64,000 nucleotides of DNA from Anniella stebbinsi (GCA_029215795.1 JARDYH010000002.1:365454973-365518972), one strand, 5' to 3'; shown: positions 10,511-22,996, counted from the stretch's first letter. Notes: generated from the sequence alone by a model not told the origin. A program made the numbers and translations.

Positions 10511-11830
10511 TTGAATTCTTGATTGATTACAAGGGGCAATTGCAGAAAACTAAATCATATGTCTTCTTGTTGATAGAGATCTTGGTTCAACAGTGCTTAA
10601 TGTTAGCCAACTAAATGTTACGTTTTGTTCCCCCAACCATTCCTCGCTCTCTATCCAATATGCATCATTGCGAGAAGGAAAGGGGGGATGGACGAAGGGA
10701 GCAATCCTATGCATGTTTAGGCAGAAAATGTCCATGTTGGCTGGGGAATGCTGGGAGTTGTAGGACTTTTTCCCCATCTAAACATGCATAGCATTGTGTC
10801 CTAAAAATAATAATGTGATACTGACTTATTGCCAGCCAAATGGATTGTGCAGTGCTCATGCGAGGAGTTTCTTCAGCGCCTCCACCCCATTTATTCAACT
10901 TTTGGATAGTGTCTTTTTATTTGCACTTATAGCCCACCTCAGAACTTTGATGGACAATCTGCATGCATGCTTTATCCCTGGCATGTGAAATAGCAGAGTT
11001 GCATGTATAGGTCTGATCTCAGTTACACAAGATCACCTACAAACACACACACACACTTGCTGTTTGTCAAACACACATGTTGCAAATTTCCCTCTACATT
11101 AAAAACAACAATGGTTAATGCAATACATATGTAAGCCATGCAGATCAGCATTGCCAGATTTACATGTGAAGCCGAACAGCTTGCATTACGCCAGGGCTGA
11201 ACCATGGCCAGGAGTCTGAGAAGAGCCAGGAACTAAGAATCAGAAGCTTCATGACAAGCTAAGAGTCAAGGCTGGAGCAAGTCCGGAGCAGAGGACAAAG
11301 CAGGAGACATGAGAAAGGAGCAAGCCAGAAGTCAGGAGTGAAGAACAAGCCAGAACCAGAGGACAAAGGAAGAGGCAGGTCCAAAGAATAACCAAGGCTA
11401 CAGGACCACACCAGAACTCAGGAAGATCTAGGCCAGACCTACACCAAGCAGGATATCACACTTTGAAAGTGGTTTGAAAACAGTATATGGAATGTGCCAT
11501 GGGCCCCAACAGTTGCCAAACATAAACCCTTCTAAAGCAGTTGTATAGACCCTGCCCAACATTGCTCAAGCAAGGCACAGCAGCAACGGGAAGCACTTTA
11601 TACTCTTCCAGCCCAGAAGGAGCCAATGGCCAGCTTGGGTGGGTGGAGTCAGTCCAGGCCAGAAGGTACCTTGCCAAGAAGGCTGCCACATGCAGTCCAG
11701 TGGTTCACCACACAGGGGATCTGCGCATTGAATGAGCAGCCTGCAGCAACCCTATATTTGTTTCAGCTTTTGAGTGCATTGCAGAGTAGATCCCACCACC
11801 CTCATTGCCTGGGTCACATGCCCCTAAACT

Positions 11831-12127
11831 CGAGTGACCATATGAAAAGAAGGACAGAGCTCCTGTATCTTTAACAGATGCATAGAAAGGGGAATTTCAG
11901 CAGGTGTCATTTGTATGCATGCAGCACCTGGTGAAACTCCCTGCAGGAGCTATACTAGAGTGACCAGATACAAAAGAAGGCAGGGCTCCTACAGCTTTAA
12001 CTGTTGTGATGAGGAGGGAATTTTCACCAGGTGCTGCATGTACACATGACACCTGCTGAAATTCCCTTTTCTATGCAACTGTTAAAGATACAGGAGCCCT
12101 GTCCTCCTTTCCACTTGGTCACCCTAC
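11831..12127. mobile_element. hAT-type MITE, TSD CCTAAACT
   Basis: The exact 8-bp repeat CCTAAACT lies at 11823-11830 and 12128-12135. The ends are CGAGTGACCATATG and TTGGTCACCCTAC. The inner inverted repeats carry AGGGAATTTTCACCAGGTGC. It is a sister of 6212-6531 and 35253-35571. Confidence 0.88.
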
Positions 12128-12544
12128 CCTAAACTTACCCCTGTATATGACTAGTGGGGTTTTTTCTTCCTCTTTTCTCTCTCACCTCTGAAGGAGCCCA
12201 ATCCAGATTCCTCCCCCTTTTTTGTGGCTACGGACAAGAGTAGCAGAAGGTGGCAGAGGAAAGGGTATTCAGGGGAACCAACTTGCAGGAACCATTTTTC
12301 AACAACCTGTCAAGTTCTTAGTACTGGCTGGGACATTTCAGGGCTAAGGGGAGACCCTAAGGGATTCACCTATATTTGGTTCCTTCAAACGTCTGTCGAT
12401 TAAGGAAGGGGGAGGTTGCAGGAAAGTGAAAGGAAGTGCTGTGTTGGCTTTCCTGTAACCACTAGGACATGCAGTCCATTTTGCTGGGTTCATACCAATG
12501 TACAAGCCAAGAAGGAACTGAGGGTAAAGATGGAAGGAAGCTGT

Positions 12545-13055
12545 TATTTCTTACCCGCCTCTCCCTCCAGATCGAGGAGGGGAACAACATCAATACCAAC
12601 AATAAAATACATAAAACTGATTAAAAGCATATAAAATTAATAAATCATTAAAATCAATAAAGTCTTAAAATTTGACTGCGTAGGCCTGCCGGAAGAGATC
12701 AGTCTTTATAGCTCTCTTAAATTCTTGAAGACTGTTAAGTTGGCGGACCTCTCCCGGCATGTCGTTCCACAGCCTGGGAGCGGCAGAAGAGAAGGTCCTC
12801 TGGGTAACAGTTGTCAGCCATGTTCCACAAACCATATGGGTGCAAAACATGTAACATCGCTTGGTGAGCAGCCTGGAGACGTCTGTCCAAGCTGAGGAGG
12901 AGGAAAAAGAGGTCACTGAAGACTCGCAACAAAAGGTGCTCCAACGCCCTCTCCATTTTAGGATGCTTCTTCCTCTTTTATCTTGGCAGGACTCATGATA
13001 GGCAAAAAAAGATCTGTGAGGTGGAGTAGATAGGCTGTTGGACATGGATATTGCA
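12545..13055 (-). mobile_element. L2-like LINE 3' end
   Basis: The 3' UTR, complementary to 'TTTCTTACCCGCCTCTCC', is followed on the minus strand by coding relics (LTTVTQRTFSSAAPRLWND, then GEVRQLNSLQEFKRAIKTDL). It is the same family as the copies at 15565 and 16693 but older and interrupted. Confidence 0.8.
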
Positions 13056-13139
13056 ATCATGGGATCAGAGGAGAGGTCCTTTTATGGGTTGGCAACCGTT
13101 AAAGAACAGGAAGCAGAGAGTAGGAATGAATAGACCCTT

Positions 13140-13530
13140 TGCCACATGGCGGGATGTAAGAACAGACAGTTCACGGAATGGAGGGGGTAGCTCCAATGAT
13201 TTGCTGTGGAAGCAGTGCTTTTAAACTTGTCCATAAAAGACCTAACATTAGATAAGGTTGATCAATGAGGTGGCCAAAGTAGGTGATGACACCAAATTGT
13301 TCAGGGTGATAAAAACAAAAAGGTATTGTGAAGATCTCCAAATGGATCTTTACAGACTAGGGAAATGGGGAACCAAATGACAAATGTGGTTCAATGGAAG
13401 TTAATATTGGCACAAAACAATTATCCCCCCCCCCACTTCACATGTGCATAGATGAGGTCTGAGCTGGCAGTGACTGACCAGAAAGGGATCTTGGGGTTGT
13501 GGTGGACAGCTCAGGGGAAATATTGACTCA
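13140..13530 (+). mobile_element. CR1 LINE fragment
   Basis: Decayed coding for the RT region: 'GTAGGTGATGACACCAAATT' (the A-DDTKL motif), then 'AGACTAGGGAAATGGGG' and 'GGATCTTGGGGTTGTGGTGG' (DLGVVVD). Many frameshifts. Confidence 0.75.
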
Positions 13531-13945
13531 AGGACTGTCTTCACAGTGCTGGACTGGTGCCACCTCCCTCAACACTGTGTTTTCCCTCTCCCAGGACAGT
13601 GTCAGTCAATTCCAATGCTGAGGAGGGAACACGGGGTTTCCGGGTGGCCATCCAGGTCCCGGAGCTGCCCCCCCCTCTTCCTGGTGAAAGACAACCAATC
13701 ACTGGTTGCCTTCTACCAGGCTTTGCCCCTGGGTTGGCCCCGGATTGGCTGTGGAGTGATGTTACATGGTGGCAGCACCATGTTGTCGTCGCTCCTTTTG
13801 AAGAGTCAGAGTAAATCCCTGACTTTTTCAAAACGCAGAATTGCTGGAAAGCCCTGCAATGGCTTCAAACCTGTGCCTGCGTCATCTAGCCAACAGAGCA
13901 CAGTTCCACAGCCACCACAGGGCTTTCCCCCACATGTAGACAGCC
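13525..13945. mobile_element. TIR element related to family P
   Basis: The left end is GGACTGTCTTCACAG and the right end ATGTAGACAGCCCC. The interior shares 'GACAACCAATCACTGGTTGCC', 'GGAGTGATGTTACATGG' and 'CTCCTTTTGAAGAGT' with the reversed copy at 26443-27283. ORFs in it are not conserved between copies. Confidence 0.6.
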
Positions 13946-15325
13946 CCTCAGTGTGCAGCTCCAAACTCCATGATGAATGGCCATGCTGGCTGGGAATTAT
14001 GGGAGTTTCAGTACAACACATCTGGAGCGCACTAGGTTGGGAAAAGCTGGATTAAGACATGTTTATATTGCCCCTCAGTATAAATTCCCAGGGTAGTTTA
14101 CTTAAAAAGAGAAGACAAAACAATTCCCAACACAACAGATCCAACTGCACCCTGTTCTTAATCCCAGCACCTGGAATTCAGAAATATATCCTGTTTCTAG
14201 CTTCTGACCCAGGATAGCAGACCTGGAGAATACATCCCATCACTCTAGCATGGACACCTGATGATTTACTGACTTAGCTGGAATGAAACGTGATCCATTT
14301 CACATTGATTTGCTCTCCTCTGTGATAGTTAATTTTTTACCTGGCAGCAACCACTTGGTCACTGAATGCCTAACAGATAAGACATGAAGATTTATGTGAC
14401 TGACTTACAGGGAAAGGACATTTCAGATTCAATGATGGGACGTGGAAAAATTCAGCAAGGGGCCCAGGTAGTTTGGAACAAGGAAGAAAAAGGGTCATGG
14501 GTGGAGATTGGATAGTGGAACCAATCACTGGGAGAACAAAAAGGTAGGATATTGCCAGTGGAGGGTGGTGGCTCTGATGTCCGTGGGGCTGGTGAATTCA
14601 CTCAACAACAGCAATAACTTTTATCACAGTCAACAGGCCATTCCAGCACACCAAAAGTTACATAAAAAGACTGAGCATACATTTAGCTATGAAAGACAAT
14701 TTGTCACGGAGGATCTAATAGAAATGGCCAAGTTCAGGAATCACTTGCTCATTGGTTGACTTGTCTGAGCTCTGGAGTAAAAAAAAAAGTCATTAGGAAT
14801 TCAGATTGTAAAATGGGATTCAGAAGATCCTTCCTCACCCTTTGATAAAATCTACATAACAGTAACACATGTGATGTAGTTTCTACCTCGGTATTGTTAC
14901 AAGGACAGCATCTGTTGGGCAACGGAATTTCATTATATCTGCCGTCTAGGAGTTTGGAGGGGGAAATGTGAAGTCTAGCTCATGAGAATGCTCTCCTGTA
15001 TTTGGGAATTGTTAACCAGCGCAGGAAGAGCCTCACATCTTTGCAAAAAGAGACTGGTAAGCCTAAGGACTGGGGGGAATATGGACCCCAAGCAGCAGTG
15101 AATTCACTCCAGGTTTCAGACAGAATCAGTCAGAACTCAGAAGGAGCGATTATCCAAGATGCATCACTTTCTGGGCCTTTGGTACAATTGTGACTGAGCG
15201 CCCTCTTCAGCCCTGTGGGGCTCGGAAGGCTCCCTGGTTTACTGGGGAGCTCAGGACAACAAAACAGGTCAGAAGACTGTAGGAGCGTAAGTGGCATAAG
15301 ACCCATTGTGAAGGTGACTGAGCAT
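13946..15325. other. Mostly unclassified non-coding sequence
   Basis: A short palindromic MITE end lies at about 13960-14050. Otherwise no gene or known repeat is recognisable. The sequence is AT-leaning. Confidence 0.4.
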
Positions 15326-15399
15326 TAGGGATGTGTATCGTATCGTTAAAATGTACAATAATGATACGATAAGACGGAGAGGCGGGTAAGAAATAAATT

Positions 15400-15430
15400 G
15401 TGATGATGATGATGATGATGATGATGATAC
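15400..15430 (+). repeat. (TGA)n microsatellite after an L2-like tail fragment
   Basis: About ten TGA units follow GGCGGGTAAGAAATAAATTG, which looks like a tiny tail-only LINE insertion between ATGATACGAT repeats. The second unit of the duplication has fewer TGA units. Confidence 0.85.
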
Positions 15431-15532
15431 GATACAAAAACCTACGAAAATCATCAGAGATGATAATTTTTGGGTGATTTTATTGTTCTATCGGACTGCC
15501 ATGTAAATATAACTATAACTTCTGTATTTTAA

Positions 15533-15564
<32 letters not shown>

Positions 15565-15573
<9 letters not shown>

Positions 15574-16250
15574 TTTATTTCTTACTCGCCTCTCCGTCTG
15601 GATCGAGGCGGGGAACAACAACATGATAAAATACATAAAACTGATTAAAACATAACACATATTATTAAAACTGCATAAAAAATCCTAAAACATCCTAAAA
15701 ACACCCTTAAAACATTCTAAAATTCCACTGGATATGCCTGCCGGAAGAGAACAGTCTTTATGGCTTTCTTAAATTCTAAAAGACTGTTAAGTTGACGAGT
15801 CTCCTCTGGCAGGTCATTCCACAGTCAGGGAGCGGCAGAAGAGAAGGTCCTCTGGGTAACGGTTGTCAGCCTAGTCTTGGCCGACCGCAGTAAGTTCTTC
15901 CCAGAGGACCTGAGCGTGCGGGGCGGATTGTATGGGAGAAGGTGATCCCGCAGGTAACCTGGACCCAAACCATGTAGGGCTTTAAAGGTAATAACCAACA
16001 CTTTATACTTCGCCCGGAAACTAATTGGCAGCCAGTGGAGTGATTTTAAAGCTGGCGTAATATGGTCACCCCTAGATGTACCAGTGACCAACCTGGCTGC
16101 CATATTTTGAACTAGTTGAAGTTTCCGGACTAGGCACAAAGGTAGCCCTATGTACAGTGCATTGAAGAAGTCGAGCCTCGAAGTTACCAGCGCGTGCACC
16201 ACCATCTTTAGGTCTTCCAAGTTTGAGGCTTGAAACTTGGTCACGGTGCC
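15565..16250 (-). mobile_element. L2-like LINE 3' end, copy 1 of the duplication
   Basis: The minus strand encodes an RT C-terminal relic: VHALVTSRLDFFNALYIGLP, then LVQNMAARLVTG, HWLPISFRAKYKVL and GLGPGYLRDHLLPY. Its 3' end carries an (AAT)n tail at 15534-15569. It is 5'-truncated and inserted in the hAT element before that element was duplicated. Confidence 0.85.
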
Positions 16251-16670
16251 TCTGGGGTATGCCTAAGTATGTGTATGAAATTTGAGATCAATCCCTCCAA
16301 CCCTCGATTTTATATGAATTTTTTAAAGATTGATTCTGTTCTGACAGGTCTGAATGAACGCACGTGGTGAGCTGTCATTGTGATCTGTCAGAACTGAAAC
16401 GATCTTTAATAAATTCTTATAAAATCAAGGAATGGAGGGATTGATCTCAAATTTGGCACATATGTGTAGCATTAGGGATGTGTATCGTATCGTTAAAATG
16501 TACAATAATGATACGATAAGACGGAGAGGCGGGTAAGAAATAAATTGTGATGATGATGATGATGATACGATACAAAAACCTACGAAAATCATCAGAGATG
16601 ATAATTTTTGGGTGATTTTATTGTTCTATCGGACTGCCATGTAAATATAACTATAACTTCTGTATTTTAA

Positions 16671-16692
<22 letters not shown>

Positions 16693-16702
<10 letters not shown>

Positions 16703-17382
16703 CAATTTATTTCTTACTCGCCTCTCCGTCTGGATCGAGGCGGGGAACAACAACATGATAAAATACATAAAACTGATTAAAACATAACACATATTATTAA
16801 AACTGCATAAAAAATCCTAAAACATCCTAAAAACACCCTTAAAACATTCTAAAATTCCACTGGATATGCCTGCCGGAAGAGAACAGTCTTTATGGCTTTC
16901 TTAAATTCTAAAAGACTGTTAAGTTGACGAGTCTCCTCTGGCAGGTCATTCCACAGTCAGGGAGCGGCAGAAGAGAAGGTCCTCTGGGTAACGGTTGTCA
17001 GCCTAGTCTTGGCCGACCGCAGTAAGTTCTTCCCAGAGGACCTGAGCGTGCGGGGCGGATTGTATGGGAGAAGGTGATCCCGCAGGTAACCTGGACCCAA
17101 ACCATGTAGGGCTTTAAAGGTAATAACCAACACTTTATACTTCGCCCGGAAACTAATTGGCAGCCAGTGGAGTGATTTTAAAGCTGGCGTAATATGGTCA
17201 CCCCTAGATGTACCAGTGACCAACCTGGCTGCCATATTTTGAACTAGTTGAAGTTTCCGGACTAGGCACAAAGGTAGCCCTATGTACAGTGCATTGAAGA
17301 AGTCGAGCCTCGAAGTTACCAGCGCGTGCACCACCATCTTTAGGTCTTCCAAGTTTGAGGCTTGAAACTTGGTCACGGTGCC
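16693..17382 (-). mobile_element. L2-like LINE 3' end, copy 2 of the duplication
   Basis: It is base-for-base almost identical to 15565-16250, with the same truncation point and the same 139-codon relic. The shared 5' break shows this is a duplicate, not a second insertion. Confidence 0.88.
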
Positions 17383-17725
17383 TCTGGGGTATGCCTAAGT
17401 ATGTGTATGAAATTTGAGATCGATCCCTCCAACCCTCGATTTTATATGAATTTTTTAAAGATTGATTCTGTTCTGACAGGTCTGAATGAACGCACGTGGT
17501 GAGCTGTCATTGTGATCTGTCAGAACTGAAACGATCTTTAATAAATTCTTATAAAATCGAGGAATGGAGGGATTGATCTCAAATTTGGCACATATGTGTA
17601 GCATATGCCCCTACTGAGCATGCATAAGAGCCTAGAACTGTGGCTACTATGTGGCAATGAAGGTGGCTAAGAAGGCTTACTTTGCCACCTCCTTTGTGTA
17701 CTTCAAGAGCCATCCAGCGGAGCTT

Positions 17726-18197
17726 TTCTGAGGCCGCCTCTTCACGGTGCCTCTTCCGACACGCAGTGGCAACGGCAGTCGGCGTGCCGCGCATTGACGC
17801 TCCTGCCACCAGTCTTCATGGCAGGAGCGCCACAGTGGCTTTTCCTATCGGTGACGCCGACGCCACCGCCACGCCCACACCTGCCCAGCATCAGCTGGAG
17901 GGGCAGCTGGAGCGGTGGCCCACCTACTCTAAGGTAAGTGGGTTTTTTAATTTATTTATTTTAATTGGGGGGAGGACAGTGGCGGCAGTGTAGTGAGCTT
18001 ATGGCTCGCTGCTCCATCCCCTCCCTGTCCAGCCCGCTCCGCTCTGAAAAAAGTCGGGCTAAATGCCTGACTTTTTTTAGTGCGGAGCAAAGGGCCTTTG
18101 CCCCTAGATTACTTTGAATTGGCGGCAGCGTCATGTAACCCGACTGCCGCCATTTTGAAGCCACCGTGAGGCAAAGCGCCCGTGAAGAGGCACCCTG
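17726..18197. mobile_element. GC-rich TIR element (family P)
   Basis: The left end is GCCGCCTCTTCACGG and the right end CCGTGAAGAGGCACC; a CTGAG sequence flanks each side. It contains an AAGGTAAGTGG donor-like motif at about 17930, the 'GAGCTTATGGCTCGCTG' block and inverted AAAAAAGTCGGG and CTGACTTTTTT stretches. It matches 1-636 and 39345-39915. Confidence 0.7.
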
Positions 18198-18377
18198 AGA
18201 GGTTTCAGGGTTATTGTCACCCAACTCAGTGAATCCAGCACTAGAGCCCTCAGAGCCCCACTGTGAGTGAAATTGGCAAGCGCTTGCCCCACCGTGGCTG
18301 GCAACCATCCCCCAGGAGCTGGACCACATGAGCCTCTGCCGAGCACTCGTGAAGCTCATGAGCGCTCAGCAACTGCC

Positions 18378-18482
18378 TGCACTGGCAGCCACCATTAATG
18401 CAGCAGGGAGGGGGGAGTGTGCAATTTCTGGAGCCTCCAGAAATCACATACTCCCCCCCTGCTGCATTAATGGTGGCTGCCA
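18378..18482. repeat. Palindrome of about 100 bases
   Basis: 'GGCAGCCACCATTAATGCAG' at the left pairs with 'CTGCATTAATGGTGGCTGCC' at the right. The centre is GGAGCCTCCAG, giving a strong hairpin. It is possibly a small MITE. Confidence 0.75.
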
Positions 18483-18669
18483 TTAATGCATTGGGGGGGA
18501 GGGCCGGAAGCCGGGGCGGACCTGTCTCCGAGTGCCCGCGGGGGTGGGGGGGTGTCTCGCGAACGTTCAGGCAGGGGTCTGCACTCACACCAAGCGCATC
18601 CCACTGGGTCCATGAGGTTGCAGGGGTTGCACTGCCCTCACAGACCCAGTCGGACGCTCATGCCATCCC

Positions 18670-20590
18670 TGTTCACAAGACACTTTGAGGATAAAATCAC
18701 CCACCTCCATGCTGACTTCAGAGCCTTTCTCAATGCAATGCCTCTTGGGTGTCCAGTGCACCATCCTGTTTTGTGGGATCAGTTTCAATCTTTGGAGCCT
18801 GAGGATGTGGGCAAGGCGGTTGTAGCTGTTTGACCCACCACATGCTCTTTTGACCCTTGTCCTTCATGGCTACTTCAAACTAGCCACAGGGGAAAGGCTG
18901 GATGGATCAGGGGAGGGGTGAATGCATCATTGAAAGATGGTATGGTCCCTACTGCCTTGAAGGAGGCAGTGGTGTGACCACCCCTGAGAAAACTCTCCCT
19001 GGGCACAGATATTCATCTGGCCACAAATGCCCCTTCCTGGGTAAGGTGCTCAAGACAGTGGTGACGTCTCAGCTGCAGGCGCTCTTGAATGAAACGAATT
19101 ATTTGGATCCATTTTCTAGTCTGGGTTCAGGCCCAGTTTTGGGATAAAATCAGCCTAGGTCACCCTGATGGGTGACTTTCATTAGAGGTACAGAGGGAGC
19201 GTGCCTGTTAATTCTTTTTAGTCTCTCAATGGCTTTCAGTACCATTGGCCATGGCATCCTCCTGGAATGCCTCCATGAGTTGTGAGTAGGAGTACTGTTC
19301 AATAGTGGTTTGGCACAGAGACTGACATTAGGTGACTGTGCCTCAGCACCTTCACAGTTGAAATGGGGGGTTCCACAGGGCACTATTTTGTCCCCAGTAT
19401 TATTTAATATCTATATGAAGCCATTGGGAGTGGTCATTAAGAGATTTGGGGCAAGGTGTCATCAGTATATTGATGCCACCCAGCTCTTGAATTAGGAGAG
19501 TCTGGCTCAATTCGGACGACACGATAGTCAATGGTGGGGTAGCAATCAACTTTACAGTTGTTCAACTAGGGGGTACTCCCCACACAACATGGTAATAAAT
19601 AATCAACTGTGGTGTGGATTAGGATCAGCGCTGAGTTGACTATGGCAGCATTTGGATGACACAATAGTCAAAACAACTGACGATTGTTTTCCCCACACCA
19701 GTTGTTTATTGTGTCGTCCAAATTGAGCCTCTATGTATGTTCTGAACCAGTGCCTGGATGCAGTTAATTGCTTGGATGAGGGCCAATAAATTGAAACTGA
19801 ATCCTGATAAGACAAAGATGCTATGGCTGAGCAGCTCCCAGGTTTATGAATTGGACTGTTTGCCTGTTCCAGATGGGGATATACTCTCTCTGAAGGGACA
19901 GGTATATAGTTTGGGGGTGCTCCTGGATTCATCTTTGTCATTGGAGGACCAGGTGGCCTCAGTGGCCCAGAGCACCCATTAGCAACTTTGGTTGGTGTGC
20001 CAGCTATTCCTACCAACCAACTTTGGCTGGTAGGAACAACCTAACTATGATGATCAAAGCACTGGTAGCCTCACAATTAGACTGCAGTAATGTGTTCTGC
20101 ATGGGGCTGCCCTTGTGTCTGGTTTGGAAGCCAAAGTGCTCACTGGGACACCCTGCTATACTCACATAACAGTTGTGCTAAAAGAACTGCACTGGCTGCC
20201 TATTTGCTGAGCCCTAAACAACTTGGGACCTGGATACTTAGCAAACTGCCTTCCCCAATATATGCCCAGCTGACCTTTCAGAACTTCAGAGGGATAGCAC
20301 CTGCTGAAGAACTCCATGTAATATCTCAAAGGTGGGCCTTCTCAGTGGTGGCACCCACCCTCTGGAAAACCCTCCCTTGTGCAGTTGAGGAAGTAGAAAA
20401 TGTTGTGTTTTAAAGGCCTCCTGAAAATGCAACTGTTCACCCAGGCTTTTTCTGGCTTATATTTAATTGCAACTCATCATATTCTGCTCTATTTTACTAT
20501 TCCTTATACTGTTTTGTACTGTCATTGTGCTTCAGGTTGTTTTTGTGATTTTTAATAGGTATATGTGAACCACTTAAGGATTTTATTATA
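18670..20590 (+). mobile_element. L2-like LINE, decayed, split by a MITE
   Basis: Coding relics run in order: FEDKITHLHADF; a TVVTSQLQALLNE region; WGVPQGTILSPVLFNIYM (RT motif); QYIDATQLLN (catalytic box with YADD-like decay); then after the MITE, WMRANKLKLNPDKTKMLWLS and LGVLLDSSLSLEDQVA. The 3' part matches the other L2-like ends. Frameshifts and stops are abundant. The insertion at 19504-19729 interrupts it. Confidence 0.85.
19504..19729. mobile_element. MITE inside the L2-like LINE, TSD TCT
   Basis: The ends are inverted: GGCTCAATTCGGACGACACG and GTCGTCCAAATTGAGCC. A 3-bp TCT flanks each side (19501-19503 and 19730-19732). It is the same family as 44186-44414. Superfamily not determined. 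Confidence 0.82.
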
Positions 20591-20598
20591 TTAAGTGA

Positions 20599-20616
20599 TA
20601 CACACACACACACACT
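20599..20616 (+). repeat. (CA)n microsatellite
   Basis: Eight to nine CA units at the 3' tail of the L2-like LINE. Confidence 0.9.
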
Positions 20617-20619
20617 TTA

Positions 20620-21403
20620 TTGTAGTCTATAGACCATAAAAGAGCATACAAAATTTAAAATTTGCATCAACAGCTGTAAACAATTGACCAATTAAGAACC
20701 CACCAGTTGTACTCTATACAAAGTAGTAAGATATAAGAACTATTATTAAATAAATAAATCCTCCAAAGTGCAGGTTTACTTGTAGGGCACATGTAAGCAA
20801 TTCATGGGCAGCACGTAGCTTATGAAGCATCCATGGTGCCACAAGCAATTTCCCCACTGCCCGGCTGATCAGCCATGAGCTGCGGGGAACCTGTGGGGGC
20901 TTAATCTTGTCCCCTCCTGGTGATGCATGAGCATGTGTGGTCCCGACCCATCATACGTTGCCCTTGGGGCCAAAATGATTGCCCACCCCTGCTGTAGCTA
21001 TTCTGCGTTTCTCTGTGCAAGAACTCCTTCCTCAGATGCTCCTGGCTAGGCTGAGTGGATACATACAGATGTAACAGAATTGCTCACAGCACCAAAAGAT
21101 GGTGAAAGGATGTGTGACTGGCGGAGAATCCTTGTATGTACAGAGAAAGGTTGTTGCCCTGGGAAAAGAGCCCTCACTAGTTGTGGAATGAAGCTTAATG
21201 CCTCTGATCCAATGGTAGTTTTTAACCTGGATTAATTAACCTGGATTGAGTCCCATTCGTTTGGTCCATGCTGAGAATTGCTAATCCACACGCCCCTCCC
21301 CTCCAAAATATTTTGGTGGAACAAGGGAGCAATCCACCATTTGTCAACTGTGAAACAGTCAGAGTCCAAAACTCATTATGGAAACCCGTCATTCTAGTCC
21401 ATA
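20620..21403. other. Unclassified non-coding sequence
   Basis: AT-rich at first, then mixed. No exon or known repeat is recognised. Confidence 0.4.
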
Positions 21404-21535
21404 GCAATATCCACACTACCACTTTATAATGCTTTATGATGGTTTTGACAACTGTTTGGGCCCAAGACACATTATAGATACCATTTTCAAGCCGTTTCCA
21501 AAGTGCTATATCCTGCTTAATGTAGATCTGGCCCA
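21404..21535. mobile_element. Old MITE related to 42189-42298
   Basis: It contains 'GGTTTTGACAACTGTTTGGG', 'CCCAAGACACATTATA' and ends near 'TGTAGATCTGG', matching the layout of the young copy in GMNC intron 1 but more diverged. Confidence 0.5.
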
Positions 21536-21689
21536 GGTTCTCCTGCACTTGTACACACAATGAAAGGTTAAGAGATGATATCACATGGCTTTTCTTACCT
21601 CATCCCACCGTTGCTTTAAAACCCTGCTGGAATCTATCGGATCATTCAGAGGCTCTTCGCGCTGTGAAGAACTGAAATGGCCACCCATT

Positions 21690-21790
21690 GGAACGGCCTT
21701 CCCCAACTTGACACTCTCCAGATGTGTTGGACTGCAACTCCCACAATCCCCAGGCAGCATGGCAGTTGTAGTCCAACACATCTGGAGGAT
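21690..21790. mobile_element. Short palindromic MITE ('CCCCAACTTG')
   Basis: 'TCTCCAGATGTGTTGGACTG' at the left pairs with 'GTAGTCCAACACATCTGGAG' at the right. It belongs to the same family as 6548-6656. Confidence 0.8.
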
Positions 21791-22199
21791 GTCATGTTAG
21801 TGAACGATGCTGTCAGGGCGGCAGATCTAGGGAGTTTCTGCTTTCAGCACCTTGGTCAGAGGCAACATTTCTAGAGCTCAAGGAAGCCTGTTTCACAACG
21901 GTGTTTTGTGTCTGTGCACACGGACGCTGAAGAAGGACAGGACAAGGAGTAGCACTTCTGTGTGCTGAACGGTTCTCTGTCCTCCCCCGCACCCAGTTCT
22001 TGCCCCCCCCCAATGCCCTACAATTTTCTCCCCTTGAAACTAAATTGAAGCTTTTGCTGGCTGGACAGGAAGAGCCCAATTTATATAGCATGGGCGACCA
22101 ATTTTAATTTGTAGGGCTGAATATTCAGGGTCCACTGTTCGGGATCCTGTAAACAGGGACTGAAAAAAAGAAGCTGTTAACATGGCTTTCTCTTCTTGT

Positions 22200-22385
22200 C
22201 AGAACTTAGGAATCTGCTGTATATTGACTCGGACCCTGGGTCCATCAAGCCAGTCGACACTGGCTGGCAGCAATAGCTCTCCAAGATTGCAGGCAGGACC
22301 TTTTTCAGTCCTACCTGGAGGTGCTGGGGATCAAACTCGGGATCTTCTGCATGCAAAGGAGGTGCTCTGTCACTGAGCTGTGGCC
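22200..22385 (-). mobile_element. tRNA-derived SINE
   Basis: The minus strand reads 'CAGCTCAGTGACAGAGCAC' (A-box side), 'TTTGCATGCAGAAGATCCC', 'GAGTTTGATCCCCAGC' (B box), then the body with 'CCAGCCAGTGTCGACTGG'. It ends at its 5' side near 22385. A non-functional tRNA relic, not a tRNA gene. Confidence 0.85.
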
Positions 22386-22389
22386 CCTC

Positions 22390-22926
22390 CCACCCAATAA
22401 GTGTTTGTTTAGCATATTGTAGGCTCTGCCACATTTCCTTTATTACCTGTAATGACTACGCAAAGATCCAAACATACAAAGAGTTTCCCCACAAGTTCAG
22501 ACCAGAGGGGGCCCTTCAAGTCAACAATCCAGCTTCTTACAATGGCCAGCCATGTGCTCCCTGGCAGTTCACAGACACAGGACGAGGACCAGTGCCTTCC
22601 CGTATGGATGGTCTCTTTGCAACTGGAACTCAGAAGCATAATGCCCCCAGACATGGAGGTTCCATTTAGCTACTGTGGCTAATGACTGTATAATCTATGG
22701 TACAGATAGACCTCTCTTCTCTTCCTCCAGGAATTTGTCTATTGTGTCTTTTACAATCACATGACTTTTACAATCACATGAGACAGAGGTCATCACTACA
22801 TCCCATGGTAGCACATTCTATCTGTTCAGGGTTGAATGTAGAAGTACTTTCCTTGTGTCTCTCCTGAATGTGCTGACCATCCATTTCACTGGACAATCTT
22901 GAGTTCTATTATTATAATAGGATACT

Positions 22927-22929
<3 letters not shown>
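22390..22929. other. Unclassified non-coding sequence
   Basis: No gene or repeat recognised apart from a direct duplication of 'ACAATCACATGA' at about 22752-22782. Confidence 0.4.

Positions 22930-22996
<67 letters not shown>

Larger units (their letters stand above)
15326..17613. mobile_element. hAT-type composite with internal tandem duplication, TSD CTGAGCAT
   Basis: The exact 8-bp repeat CTGAGCAT lies at 15318-15325 and 17614-17621. The left end is TAGGGATGTGTATCG and the right end ATATGCCCCTA. Inside are two nearly identical units, 15326-16472 (1147 bases) and 16473-17604 (1132 bases). Each contains a fragment of an L2-like LINE on the minus strand and a hairpin built from 'GAGATCAATCCCTCCAACC' and its complement. 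The units differ mainly in microsatellite length. Confidence 0.9.

Noticed and set aside
15825..17376. Two identical 139-codon ORFs as a gene pair
   Set aside because: They are the RT C-terminal relic of an L2-like LINE, duplicated with its surrounding hAT element.
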